Assembly: GCF_007752535.1 (NCBI RefSeq)
Contig: NZ_CP036426.1
Span: forward strand, 3,410,001-3,474,000
Direction of reading: 5' to 3'
Origin: Tautonia plasticadhaerens
GTDB taxonomy: Bacteria; Planctomycetota; Planctomycetia; Isosphaerales; Isosphaeraceae
Length of the DNA stretch: 64,000 bases
Both the position numbers and the translations under genes were made by a program. How positions within the stretch are numbered: position 1 is the first letter of the stretch; every line of letters starts with the position of its first letter. Below the pieces are notes generated by a model, which saw only the letters and a program-made list of their open reading frames with translations, ran no database searches and was not told the DNA's origin. This document shows, one piece after another, positions 33,838 to 42,014 of the stretch.

Positions 33838-36108
33838 TCACCGGCCTCCCGGGTCGCCCCCGACGGGATCCCCGGCCCCCGACCCACCGCGGAGCAGGTC
33901 GATCGGGTCGACCACCAGCAGGTCCCCCGGCCCGACGCCCCCCTCGACCTCGACGTAAGGGCGGCCGACGCCCGGGGCGATCGCCACCTCCCGCCACTCG
34001 AACCCGCCCCCCGGGAGCCGGACCGCGGCATACGCCTTGCCGTCGTGCCGGAGCAAGGCCTTCGAGGGGATCCGGATGGCGTCAGTCGGCCCGGACACCC
34101 GGATCCGGGCCTCGGCCGTCATCCCGGGCCGGAGCATCGGCGAGGGCTCGTCCAGCTCCACCGGGGTGAGGTAGACCTTGACCCCGTGCCGGGAGAACAG
34201 CCCCGGGTCGGGCCTCGGCGCGACCTCGATCACCTTGCCCTCGAAGGTGGCGTCGGGGAACGCATCCACCCGGATCCGGGCCCTCTGGCCGGGCTTGAGG
34301 CGATCGACGTGCGACTCGGGGGCCTGGACGACCACCCGCATCGGGCGATCGAGGTCGATGATCCGGACGATCAACTGCCCGCCGTCGACCTCGGCGTCTT
34401 CCTCGATCACCACGGCCTTCCCACCAGGAGAAGACTCGGAGGCATAGACCACCATGCCCTTCCCCGGCGAGGAGACCGAGCACCGCTCGATCTGGGTCCG
34501 GACCCGCCGCTCGGCCTCCTCCGATCCCTTGAGGCTCTCCTCCAGCTCCAGCACCCGATCCCGGGCCTCGTCGATGGCGGCCTGGAGTTCCTTGACCCTC
34601 CTCGGCTTCGTGAAGTCCTCCAGCACCTCCAGCTTCCGCTCGGCCTGTTCGAGGTTGAACCGGGCCTTCTCCAGGTCGGTCTTGTGGCCCAGGTTCTGGG
34701 CCGTGCTGATGTAGCCGAGTTCCAGCATCTCGTCGGACCATTCCATCCGGTCCTGGTCGCGTTCCAGCTCCGACCGGGCCAACTTGATCTCCCCCTCGAC
34801 GGTCTTCAACTGGTTCGGGTAGTCGGCCTCCAGGTATTCCTCCAGCTTGATCTCGGCGAGACCCATCCGGTTCTTCGCGGCGGCGAGGGTGCCCCGGTTC
34901 CGGATGTTGGAATGCTTCAGCCATTCCAGCCGGTCGAGCAGGGGTGCCGGGTCCAGCTCGCAGACGAGTTCGCCCGCCTCGACCCGGGTCCCCTCGGGGA
35001 TGATCGAGGCGAGGGTCGTCGGCATGTCGAGTGGGGACCGGATCTCGACGACCTCGGACGCCTCCAGGTTCCCCCGGGCCGAGACGGAGACGGCGGGGGT
35101 CCCCGGCCCGACCTCCAGCAACAGGACGCCGCCGGCCCCGCCGCCCCCTTCGGCCTGCGCCTCGGGGCCATCGGCCGGGGGGGGCCCGGCCGGGAGTCGG
35201 CCGTTGCCGGAGGCCCCCCACCCGGCCCCGGCGGCCAGGACGAGGACGATCGAGGGGATGACCAGCTGCGCGATCTGGGCGTGGATCATGGCCGAGGAGG
35301 CTCCCTGGGCGATCAGGGCCACCGCCGCCGGGATCGAGGGCCCGGCGGCGACGCCCTTCGAGGCGGATTGCATCGCGAGGCCGATCGTCGACCTCGACAG
35401 CGAAGGGGGGACGGGCGCCCGGGGCCCCCCGGCGGCGACGATCGCCGCGCCGGGGCGTCCCTCCGGGGCCAGGCCCCGGCGAGCGAGGCGGTCCCGGAGG
35501 CGGCCCCGGGCCCGGGAGAGCCGGCTCTTGACCGTGCCGACCGGGCAGCCGAGCCGCCGGGCCGCCTGTTCCAGGGTGAGCCCCTGGAGGTCGCAGAGGA
35601 CGACCGGGTCGCGGTGCCTCCCGGGGAGGCGGTCGACCTCCTCGAGGAGGATCTCGGCCAGGTCGAGCCCGAGGTCGGGGTCGGGGGCCTCGGCCCCCGG
35701 CCCGGCGGCGGCGATCAGGCGGTCGTCGGTCGCCGGGGCCTCCCGCTCGACCTCCCGGCGACGCTCCCGGGTCGCCCGGGCGCACCGGGCCGCCCGCCGG
35801 GAGACGGCGAGCAGCCAGGGGCCGATCGAGTCCCGGACCCACAGCGACCGGGCCTTCCGGGAGAGCACGAGGAAGGTGGCCTGGAAGGCGTCCTGCGCGT
35901 CGTGCTCGTCCCGGAGCACGGCCCGGCAGGCCCGGAGCACCAGCGGCCCGTGGCGGTCGACGATCGCGGCGAAGGCCAGCTCGGCCGCCTCCCCCCGCCC
36001 CTCGATGAAGCGTTCCAGGAGCTGGCCGTCGGTCAGGTCCCCCGTCGGGCCGACGTGGAAGAGCGTCCGGAGGTGCCGCAGGGCGATGCCGTCGGGTCGA
36101 TGCGCCAC
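33838..36108 (-). CDS. ECF sigma factor fused to a HlyD/RND-type membrane-fusion (adaptor) domain
   Basis: The 756-residue protein combines two functions. Residues ~28-100 are sigma-70 region 2 (LLERFIEGRGEAAELAFAAI, DEHDAQDAFQATFLVLSRKA). Residues ~150-205 are region 4 with its helix-turn-helix (LTLEQAARRLGCPVGTVKSR). After a Pro/Ala linker, a single transmembrane helix at ~280-298 (LVIPSIVLVLAAGAGW) leads to a periplasmic adaptor region. This region has a barrel-sandwich start (SARGNLEASEVVEIRSPLD), long coiled coils (~395-545) and a beta-barrel return (IPSKALLRHDGKAYAAVRLP). Adaptors of this kind bridge inner-membrane exporters and outer-membrane channels. Long C-terminal extensions on ECF factors are known in planctomycetes; one built as a full adaptor suggests signalling from envelope to promoter. 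Confidence 0.88.
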   Translation of the reverse strand: MAHRPDGIALRHLRTLFHVGPTGDLTDGQLLERFIEGRGEAAELAFAAIVDRHGPLVLRACRAVLRDEHDAQDAFQATFLVLSRKARSLWVRDSIGPWLLAVSRRAARCARATRERRREVEREAPATDDRLIAAAGPGAEAPDPDLGLDLAEILLEEVDRLPGRHRDPVVLCDLQGLTLEQAARRLGCPVGTVKSRLSRARGRLRDRLARRGLAPEGRPGAAIVAAGGPRAPVPPSLSRSTIGLAMQSASKGVAAGPSIPAAVALIAQGASSAMIHAQIAQLVIPSIVLVLAAGAGWGASGNGRLPAGPPPADGPEAQAEGGGGAGGVLLLEVGPGTPAVSVSARGNLEASEVVEIRSPLDMPTTLASIIPEGTRVEAGELVCELDPAPLLDRLEWLKHSNIRNRGTLAAAKNRMGLAEIKLEEYLEADYPNQLKTVEGEIKLARSELERDQDRMEWSDEMLELGYISTAQNLGHKTDLEKARFNLEQAERKLEVLEDFTKPRRVKELQAAIDEARDRVLELEESLKGSEEAERRVRTQIERCSVSSPGKGMVVYASESSPGGKAVVIEEDAEVDGGQLIVRIIDLDRPMRVVVQAPESHVDRLKPGQRARIRVDAFPDATFEGKVIEVAPRPDPGLFSRHGVKVYLTPVELDEPSPMLRPGMTAEARIRVSGPTDAIRIPSKALLRHDGKAYAAVRLPGGGFEWREVAIAPGVGRPYVEVEGGVGPGDLLVVDPIDLLRGGSGAGDPVGGDPGGR

Positions 36109-36306
36109 GGGTCGGTGCCCCCGGTCGGGTTGCGTGCCTCCGTCCCCACCTCCGCCTAATGAGTAACGCGACGGCCCGGGCCGGGCGTTCCATCTTTTTC
36201 CGGCCCGTCGCCCCGCCCCGGTCGCTTGCGACTTCCCGGGCAGGACCTAGAATTCCTCGCGCGGCGACGCGGCCGCGGTTGAACCTGTTGTGGATCCGGC
36301 CTCGCC

Positions 36307-37458
36307 ATGCTGACCTCCACCCTGCTCCCGGCCCCGGGGCCCCCGGAGGGCCCCGGATTCGACCCCCTCGCCGACCCGGCCCGGCTGTCGGCCCTGTCGA
36401 GGACCGGGCTGATGGACAGCCCCCCCGAGGGGGCCTTCGACCGGCTGACCCGGCTGGCCGGGCGGGTCCTCCGGGCGCCGGTCGCCCTGGTCTCGCTGGT
36501 CGACGACCGCCGCCAGTTCTTCAAGAGCGCCCTCGGCCTGCCCGAGCCCTGGGCCTCCCGGCGGCAGACGCCCCTGACCCATTCCTTCTGCCGGCACGTC
36601 GTCCGGTCCAACGGGCCGCTGGTCGTCCCCGACGCCCGGCTGGATCCGCTGGTCCGGGAGAACCTGGCGATCCGGGACCTCGGCGTCATCGCCTACCTCG
36701 GCGCCCCGCTGACCACCTCCGAGGGGTTCACGCTCGGGGCCTTCTGCGCCATCGACGGCCGCCCCCGGGCCTGGGACGACCTGGACCTGGAGGTCGTCAC
36801 CGAGATGGCGGCCTCGACCATGGCCGAGGTCGAACTCCGCATGGAGGTCTCCCAGCGCCGGGAGGCCGAATCCCGCCTGGCCGACTCCCTCCGCCGGGCC
36901 GAGGCCCTCAACCTCGCCCTCCGGGCCCGGACCTCCGAGCTGGCCGACTGCAACGCCCGGCTCGAACTGCTCGCCCGGTCCGACGGCCTGACCGGCCTGC
37001 TCAACATCCGGGCCATGCGCCAGGAGCTGGAGGACCGCGCCGCCTTCTGCCTGTCCGCCGGCCTGCCGATGAGCGTCCTGATGATCGACGTCGACCACTT
37101 CAAGGCCTTCAACGACGCCTTCGGCCACCCCCTCGGGGACGACGTGCTGACGACCGTCGCCGGCCTGATCCGCCAGGGGATCCGCCAGGAGGACCTGGCC
37201 GGCCGGTACGGCGGCGAGGAGTTCATCGTCGGCCTGCCCGGCTGCTCGTCGACGAGGGCCGAGGCCCTGGCCGAGCGGCTCCGGGCCTCCATCGCCTCGC
37301 ACCCCTGGCCGCTCTGCCCCGTCTCGGCCAGCGTCGGCGTCTCCTCCGCCTCCCGGCCGTCGGACCTGCCCGCGCTGATCCGGGCCGCCGACGAGGCCCT
37401 CTACCGGGCCAAGCGAGACGGCCGAAATCGGGTCTGCGTCGCCGAGCCGCTCCCCTGA
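36307..37458 (+). CDS. GAF-domain diguanylate cyclase (GGDEF)
   Basis: The 383-residue product has an N-terminal GAF domain (~25-175: LTRLAGRVLRAPVALVSLVD, FFKSALGLPEPWASRRQTPL, GAFCAIDGRPRAWDDLDL). A short helical coil (~180-225) leads to a GGDEF domain. Motifs include DGLTGLLNIRAMRQEL, VLMIDVDHFKAFNDAFGHPLGDD and the active-site RYGGEEFIVGLPG (GGEEF, about residue 302). GGEEF is a fully active variant, so cyclic-di-GMP synthesis is expected. The usual RxxD inhibitory site is not obvious before GGEEF. GAF likely senses a small ligand or redox state. Confidence 0.92.
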   Translation: MLTSTLLPAPGPPEGPGFDPLADPARLSALSRTGLMDSPPEGAFDRLTRLAGRVLRAPVALVSLVDDRRQFFKSALGLPEPWASRRQTPLTHSFCRHVVRSNGPLVVPDARLDPLVRENLAIRDLGVIAYLGAPLTTSEGFTLGAFCAIDGRPRAWDDLDLEVVTEMAASTMAEVELRMEVSQRREAESRLADSLRRAEALNLALRARTSELADCNARLELLARSDGLTGLLNIRAMRQELEDRAAFCLSAGLPMSVLMIDVDHFKAFNDAFGHPLGDDVLTTVAGLIRQGIRQEDLAGRYGGEEFIVGLPGCSSTRAEALAERLRASIASHPWPLCPVSASVGVSSASRPSDLPALIRAADEALYRAKRDGRNRVCVAEPLP

Positions 37459-37563
37459 CTCCCCGGCCCGGCCCGGCGTTGCGGCCGGGGGACTCCCGGG
37501 AGACAATGCGGCCCGTCGGGGGCCGGTCGTTCGAAGGGTGTCGAGGCGGCGGAGCAAGGGGCC

Positions 37564-38376
37564 ATGATCACCGCGCTGTTGATCCTCGCCGCCCTCGGGT
37601 CCGAGGGCCCGGAGGCCGGGGGCCGTCGCCTCGAACTGCCCGGGGGGGCGACCCTCATCCTCCCCCTCGACCCCCCCGAGGCCGGGCCGATCGACCTGGT
37701 CGTCCACCTGCACGGGGCGGTCCCGGCGGTCGAGCGAGCGCTCGACGCCTCCGGCTGGGACGCCGCCGCCGTGGTCGTGAACGAGCCGGGCCTCTCCTCG
37801 GCCTACTCCCGCCCCTTCTCCGCCCCGAGCCTGTTCCCGACCCTGCTCGACCAGGCCCGATCCGCCCTGGCCGAGGCCCTCCCCGGGGCCGACCCCGACG
37901 CCGGCCTCCTGATCGTCAGCTCCTTCTCGGCCGGCTTCGGCGGGGTCCGCGAGCTGCTGAAGCAAGGAGACGCCCTCGACCGGATCGACGCCCTGGTCCT
38001 CGCCGACTCCCTCTACTGCGGCTACGAGGGCGACCCGGCCGACCGCCGCCTCGACCCCGCCCTCATGCTCGGCTTCCGACGCTTCGCCGCCGAGGCCGCC
38101 GCCGGCCGCAAGGCGATGCTCGTCAGCCACTGCGCCCTCGTCCCCGACGGCTACGGCAGCACCGCCGAGACGGCCGACGACCTCGTCCGCCACGTCGGCG
38201 GCGCCTTCGAGCCCGGGCGGGAGGACTGGGGGGGCGGCTGGATCCGGTCCCGCGAGTTCCGCCGGGGGGGCCTGCTCATGCTCGGCTTCGAGGGGGAGGC
38301 CGGCGAGGACCACCTCCGCCACCTGAGGAGCCTGGGAGCCCTCTGGCGTCGTCTCCCCGAGGCCGACCGGCCCTGA
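37564..38376 (+). CDS. Alpha/beta-hydrolase-like protein
   Basis: The 270-residue protein contains IDLVVHLHGAVPAVERALDA, which fits an oxyanion 'HG' strand-loop. LLIVSSFSAGFGGVRELLKQ has a Ser-x-Ser-Ala-Gly-x-Gly-Gly nucleophile elbow like that of alpha/beta hydrolases. VLADSLYCGYEGDPADRR could supply the acid, and MLVSHCALVPDGYGSTAETA a late loop; a catalytic His is not certain. The N-terminus (MITALLILAALGSEGPE) is a short weak signal peptide. It belongs to no enzyme class I can name. It lies 105 bp after the GGDEF gene on the same strand. Confidence 0.65.
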   Translation: MITALLILAALGSEGPEAGGRRLELPGGATLILPLDPPEAGPIDLVVHLHGAVPAVERALDASGWDAAAVVVNEPGLSSAYSRPFSAPSLFPTLLDQARSALAEALPGADPDAGLLIVSSFSAGFGGVRELLKQGDALDRIDALVLADSLYCGYEGDPADRRLDPALMLGFRRFAAEAAAGRKAMLVSHCALVPDGYGSTAETADDLVRHVGGAFEPGREDWGGGWIRSREFRRGGLLMLGFEGEAGEDHLRHLRSLGALWRRLPEADRP

Positions 38377-38485
38377 CCGGGCCTCGCCCGGGCCGACGGC
38401 CGTTGCGGGGCCCCCGCCCGATCGGCGAGAATGCCCCGTCTCGGAGGGGATCCAGGCCGGGAACCCGGGGGCCGACGGACGGACG

Positions 38486-39661
38486 ATGCAACACCCGATC
38501 TTATCGCGGAAGGCCGAGCGGTTCACCGAGAGCGTGATCCGGGGCATGTCGATCGAGGCCCGGACCCACGGCGCCGTCAACCTCGCCCAGGGGATGCCCG
38601 ACTTCCCCGCCCCCGACGAGATCAAGGAGGCCGCCTGCCGGGCCATCCGCGACGACATCAACCAGTACGCGATCACCTGGGGCTCGAAGAACCTCCGCGA
38701 CGCCGTCGCCGAGCACGCCTCCTGGCACCTCGGGCTGGAGGTCGACCCCGAGCGGGAGATCACCGTCACCTGCGGCAGCACCGAGGCGATGCTCGTCTCC
38801 CTGCTCTCGATCGTCAACCCGGGCGACGAGGTGATCCTGACGCAGCCCTACTACGAGAACTACTGGCCCGACTGCGTCATCGCCGGCGCCGAGCCGAGGT
38901 TCGTCCCGATCCGCCCCCCCCACTGGACCTTCGACCCCGACGAGCTGGCCGCCGCCTTCAACGACCGCACCAAGGCCATCGTCCTCTGCAACCCCAACAA
39001 CCCCACCGGCACCGTCTTCAGCCGGGAGGAGCTGGAGCAGGTCGCCGCCCTCTGCCGCAAGTGGGACGTGATCGCCATCACCGACGAGATCTATGAGCAC
39101 ATCCTCTACGACGGCCGAAAACACGTCTGCATCGCCGCCCTCGACGGCATGCGGGAGCGTTCCGTCACCGTCTCCGGCATGTCCAAGACCTTCGGCGTGA
39201 CCGGCTGGCGGGTGGGGACGATCCTCGCCCCCCCGAACCTCTCCTGGGCCTTCCGCCAGACGCACGACTTCGTCTCGATCGGCGCCGCCGCCCCGCTGCA
39301 AGAGGCCGGGGCCGTCGGCTACCGCCTCCCCCGGTCCTACTTCGCCGGCCTCTCCGCCGCCTACCAGGCCCGCCGCGACCGCTTCTGCAACGCCCTGCTC
39401 GAGATCGGCTTCGCCTTCGACCTCCCCCAGGGCGCCTACTACGTCATGGCCGACTTCTCCGCCTTCGTCGGCGACCTCCCCGACGACGAGTCCTTCGCCC
39501 GCCACCTCGTCCGAGACGTCGGCGTCGCCGCCGTCCCCGGCTCCAGCTTCTTCCGCGACAAACCCCTCGGCCGCCACCTCATCCGCTTCTGCTTCTGCAA
39601 GAAAGACGACACGCTGGACGAGGCCATCAATCGCCTCAAGTCGTTGCGTGCCATCGCCTAG
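38486..39661 (+). CDS. Class I/II PLP-dependent aminotransferase
   Basis: This 391-residue fold-type I aminotransferase shows VNLAQGMPDFPAPDEIKEAA at the N-terminus, INQYAITWGSKNLRDAVAEH, and VTCGSTEAMLVSLLSIVNPG for the PLP phosphate cup. It also has ILTQPYYENYWPDC, VLCNPNNPTGTVFSREEL (Asn of the substrate site) and AITDEIYEHILYDG (Asp to the pyridine N). VSGMSKTFGVTGWRVGTILA carries the Schiff-base Lys, and HLIRFCFCKKDDTLDEA the substrate-carboxylate Arg. This pattern fits subgroup I-gamma, e.g. aspartate, aromatic or kynurenine aminotransferase; substrate cannot be fixed. It is the last clearly chromosomal gene; just after its TAG stop the composition changes abruptly. Confidence 0.92.
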   Translation: MQHPILSRKAERFTESVIRGMSIEARTHGAVNLAQGMPDFPAPDEIKEAACRAIRDDINQYAITWGSKNLRDAVAEHASWHLGLEVDPEREITVTCGSTEAMLVSLLSIVNPGDEVILTQPYYENYWPDCVIAGAEPRFVPIRPPHWTFDPDELAAAFNDRTKAIVLCNPNNPTGTVFSREELEQVAALCRKWDVIAITDEIYEHILYDGRKHVCIAALDGMRERSVTVSGMSKTFGVTGWRVGTILAPPNLSWAFRQTHDFVSIGAAAPLQEAGAVGYRLPRSYFAGLSAAYQARRDRFCNALLEIGFAFDLPQGAYYVMADFSAFVGDLPDDESFARHLVRDVGVAAVPGSSFFRDKPLGRHLIRFCFCKKDDTLDEAINRLKSLRAIA

Positions 39662-39686
39662 CGGATTTCCACGATTTGGATGAATT

Positions 39687-39723
39687 GGCAGGATTTGGGG
39701 CGAATTATTCCCGATTTCCTGCC
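39687..39723. terminator. Stem-loop at the chromosome/mobile-element boundary
   Basis: GGCAGGA (39,687-39,693) and TCCTGCC (39,717-39,723) form a perfect 7-bp stem 26 bp after the aminotransferase stop. The loop contains a GGG/CCC pair that could extend it. There is no strong T-run, so it may be a terminator or part of a recombination site. The base composition falls sharply here compared with the aminotransferase gene. Confidence 0.4.
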
Positions 39724-39749
39724 ACATTCCTGCCATGTCAGGGCTGGTA

Positions 39750-40094
39750 TCAATCCTCCCCCGGCGTCCACTCCGCGTACGGCTCGAAACCGTCCGACGG
39801 CGGCTCGAACTCCCCCGGCCGACGTTCCGGGTATCGCGGCTCCAGTTCGAACGGCCCAGGCCGGTAGACCCGCCTCTGTCGTTCACCGGACGCGAGTTGA
39901 TCGCGGAAGGTTTCCCAATCGCTCTTGGGCGAGTCTTCCGGTTCCGCGTCGGGCTCCCCTTCCCATGTCACATTCTTCGGCTTCACATCCCCATGCCGTG
40001 GGTCAGCGTGCACCTGGCGGACGGCTTCCGCGATCCGGCGGAGCATTTCCAGCTTGTCGGGGTCGAGCGGCTCGGGCAGCAGATGGTTTTCCAT
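39750..40094 (-). CDS. Hypothetical acidic/proline-rich protein
   Basis: From ATG 40094 the product is ~114 residues. The N-terminal half (LPEPLDPDKLEMLRRIAEAV) is helical. The second half is rich in Pro, Glu and Arg, with repeated FE-P motifs (PGPFELEPRYPERR, PGEFEPPSDGFEPYA). No catalytic or binding motif and no known family are recognised. It is the first gene of the lower-GC part and is divergent from the small gene at 40,123 (28 bp gap), so a shared control region is likely. Confidence 0.5.
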   Translation of the reverse strand: MENHLLPEPLDPDKLEMLRRIAEAVRQVHADPRHGDVKPKNVTWEGEPDAEPEDSPKSDWETFRDQLASGERQRRVYRPGPFELEPRYPERRPGEFEPPSDGFEPYAEWTPGED

Positions 40095-40122
40095 GGTGCG
40101 GCTCCGCTGGTAACCTGGACGG

Positions 40123-40491
40123 ATGCGACCTATCTCCAACTACACGATACCCGGAGAGGCGGAATACATCCTGCTGAAAAGCGGGCTGGTCGCGGTGCGG
40201 GGTTCCGCCGTCGAGCCGACGCAGGATCTGATCGCCCTCTTCTGGGGCGCGCCCGTGCCGCCGATGGCCGAGCTGGAGCCGGTGCTGATCCAGGTGGCCG
40301 AAGTCACCGCCTACGGGCTGGGCGGGGCGATGAACGTGTCCAAGCTCCGCTCGCAGGCGATGGAAGCCGTGCGATTGCTTGGTATCACGCACACGCACGG
40401 GGCACTGTCGGAACTGTTCATGCGGGTGCGAGCGGGCGCAGAGGCGGCGGCGGAAGATATTCGGAATCAGCCGCCGATCGGGGCGCTGTGA
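40123..40491 (+). CDS. Hypothetical protein
   Basis: This 122-residue frame has an even mix of hydrophobic and polar residues and no low complexity, consistent with a folded protein. The C-terminal half includes MNVSKLRSQAMEAVRLLGIT followed by an Ala-rich helix (RVRAGAEAAAEDIRNQ). No motif is recognised. The stop codon abuts the stop of the convergent J-domain gene without any gap. Confidence 0.5.
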   Translation: MRPISNYTIPGEAEYILLKSGLVAVRGSAVEPTQDLIALFWGAPVPPMAELEPVLIQVAEVTAYGLGGAMNVSKLRSQAMEAVRLLGITHTHGALSELFMRVRAGAEAAAEDIRNQPPIGAL

Positions 40492-41025
40492 TTAGGCCGC
40501 ACCAGACCTGCGGCGCCACACCGCCTGCGCCCGGTCGTAGGCATCCTTGAGCCGCAGGAAGCCTTCGTGGGTCCCGCCGTGGTCGGGGTGATGGAGCTTC
40601 GCCAGCGTCAGGTACGCCCGCTTGGCGGCACGCACGTTCTCTTCTGAAGGCATCCGCCGCAGGAGGTCGAACGCCCGCCAGTGCTTCAGCTCCTCGGCCA
40701 GGCGTTCCCTGCGCCGCCTCTCCGCCTCGGCTGCAGCCGCCTTGTCCAGGTGCGACTGGATAATGCCGATTCTCGCCTGCGCCGCCTCCAGCTTCCGCCT
40801 TAGCACCTGCTTCCGCTCGCAGGTCGCGCGGCGCATGGCCTTTGCTGCCTGCTCCTGCTGTCGCTCCCAGTGGGCGAGCGCGGCGTCCAGCGTGCCGGTG
40901 TCGTCCTGCTCTCGCCCCAGATAGCACAGGGTCCGCTTACGCGAGCGGCCGTTCTCGTCGCGGTAGCTCTCGACCAGGTAATAGTTTAGGGTATTGCGCG
41001 ATCGGCGGAGTGCGATGAAGGCCAT
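40492..41025 (-). CDS. J-domain protein with transposase-like N-terminal segment
   Basis: From ATG 41025 the product is ~177 residues. The first ~40 residues (ALRRSRNTLNYYLVESYRDE, SRKRTLCYLGRE) resemble the N-terminus of IS1634-type transposases (YYLVESYR...RTLxYLG). A long Ala/Arg-rich coiled coil (~50-120) follows. The C-terminus is a J-domain: RAAKRAYLTLAKLHHPDHGG with the HPD tripeptide at about 146-148, then FLRLKDAYDRAQAVW. J-domains stimulate the ATPase of DnaK-type chaperones, and phages use them to recruit host DnaK. An upstream ATG at 41,061 is possible. No Gly/Phe or zinc-finger region is present, so it is a class C (type III) J-protein. Confidence 0.7.
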   Translation of the reverse strand: MAFIALRRSRNTLNYYLVESYRDENGRSRKRTLCYLGREQDDTGTLDAALAHWERQQEQAAKAMRRATCERKQVLRRKLEAAQARIGIIQSHLDKAAAAEAERRRRERLAEELKHWRAFDLLRRMPSEENVRAAKRAYLTLAKLHHPDHGGTHEGFLRLKDAYDRAQAVWRRRSGAA

Positions 41026-41065
41026 GGCCGACCGGATAGCACGATCCGATGTTTCGCGCAAGCGA

Positions 41066-41151
41066 TTACAGATACCACAGGCAGGACGAGGCCGGGAGGG
41101 CCGTCGTCGAGACCCCCGAGACGACCGAGTGAGGCGGCGTGGTATCTGTAA
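41066..41151. repeat. Inverted-repeat element with perfect 13-bp ends
   Basis: TTACAGATACCAC (41,066-41,078) and GTGGTATCTGTAA (41,139-41,151) are perfect inverted copies. The 60 bp inside contain a smaller GTCGTC/GACGAC inverted pair. The element lies between the divergent J-domain gene and the glycosylase operon, with a related half-site CAGATACCAGGAG at 41,216. It may be an operator pair, a transcript hairpin or a minimal transposon remnant. Confidence 0.55.
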
Positions 41152-41252
41152 CGGGTAGGAGGCTACGCGGATTCCGGTGGTTGCTCAGCGGTTTGTCTAA
41201 TATTTCCGAGAATTTCAGATACCAGGAGTTGCCGGGAGGTTGAGGGGAAGTC

Positions 41253-42014
41253 ATGGAGGTCAACCGTGGGCGGGTCGTTCTCGGTCGCGTAGTTCGCGGC
41301 GGCCCCTTGGCGCATGCACACTATCTTGGGAAAATGCGGGTTTCCGGGCAACTCGGCCATTCGATTCGCCGGCGGGCTTCTAAATCTATGGCAGACGCTG
41401 CTATAAGCTCAGGCGATGTTCTCAAGGTCATTCATCAAGAAATAGATGAATGCAGGATTTGCGCTTCGTCGGTCCAAGGGCTGCTGAAACCTGCTTCGAT
41501 GAAGCGCGGCGAGGCTGGCAAGGTGATGATTGTTGGGAAGGGACCTGGCAGGACCGAGGTTCAGGAAGGCAAGGCGTTCAGCGGGCCAGCCGGGAAGAAG
41601 CTTGAGCAATGGCTCAGTCGATGCGTCCCCAACCCCGGCGAAGTTCGGGCCGGGATCTACTTCACGTCCGTCACGAAATGCCTCTCGCCCGACCCCTCAT
41701 TCCCCATATTGGCGAAGAATTGCTGGAAATTCCTCGATCGGCAGATCGACGCGGTTCGACCAGCGTTAATCATCTCCCTGGGTCAGGAAGCGTACGAGGC
41801 GTTGCAGGTCACGGATGACAGCTATGCCCACGCGGTGTGCCGCTTGTACGACAGTTCTGAGTCGATGCTCTTCACGCGATTTGGATGCCATTACAAGCTC
41901 ATGGTCTGGCCCCACCCGAGCGGCCTGAACCGCTGGTTGAACGAACAGAGTAACATGGCGAGGCTTGAAACCAGCTTCGAGATTGTTCGATCTGAAATGG
42001 GGGTTATCTCGTGA
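41253..42014 (+). CDS. Family 4/5-type uracil-DNA glycosylase (Fe-S)
   Basis: The core contains IDECRICASS (CxxC), then VMIVGKGPGRTEVQEGKAFS followed by GPAGKK, the motif A 'GEGPGxxE' loop. FTSVTKCLSPDPSFPILAKN then CWKFL supplies two more Cys, completing four ligands for an iron-sulfur cluster. LIISLGQEAYEAL precedes LMVWPHPSGLNRWLN, the motif B 'HPS' loop. These are hallmarks of UDG families 4/5, which remove uracil or related bases from DNA. I use ATG 41253 because AGGGGA precedes it; ATG 41388 is an alternative that removes an unusual basic 45-residue N-terminus. The stop overlaps the next start by four bases (GTGA), so it leads a three-gene operon. In this setting a defence or DNA-modification role is possible. 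Confidence 0.85.
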   Translation: MEVNRGRVVLGRVVRGGPLAHAHYLGKMRVSGQLGHSIRRRASKSMADAAISSGDVLKVIHQEIDECRICASSVQGLLKPASMKRGEAGKVMIVGKGPGRTEVQEGKAFSGPAGKKLEQWLSRCVPNPGEVRAGIYFTSVTKCLSPDPSFPILAKNCWKFLDRQIDAVRPALIISLGQEAYEALQVTDDSYAHAVCRLYDSSESMLFTRFGCHYKLMVWPHPSGLNRWLNEQSNMARLETSFEIVRSEMGVIS

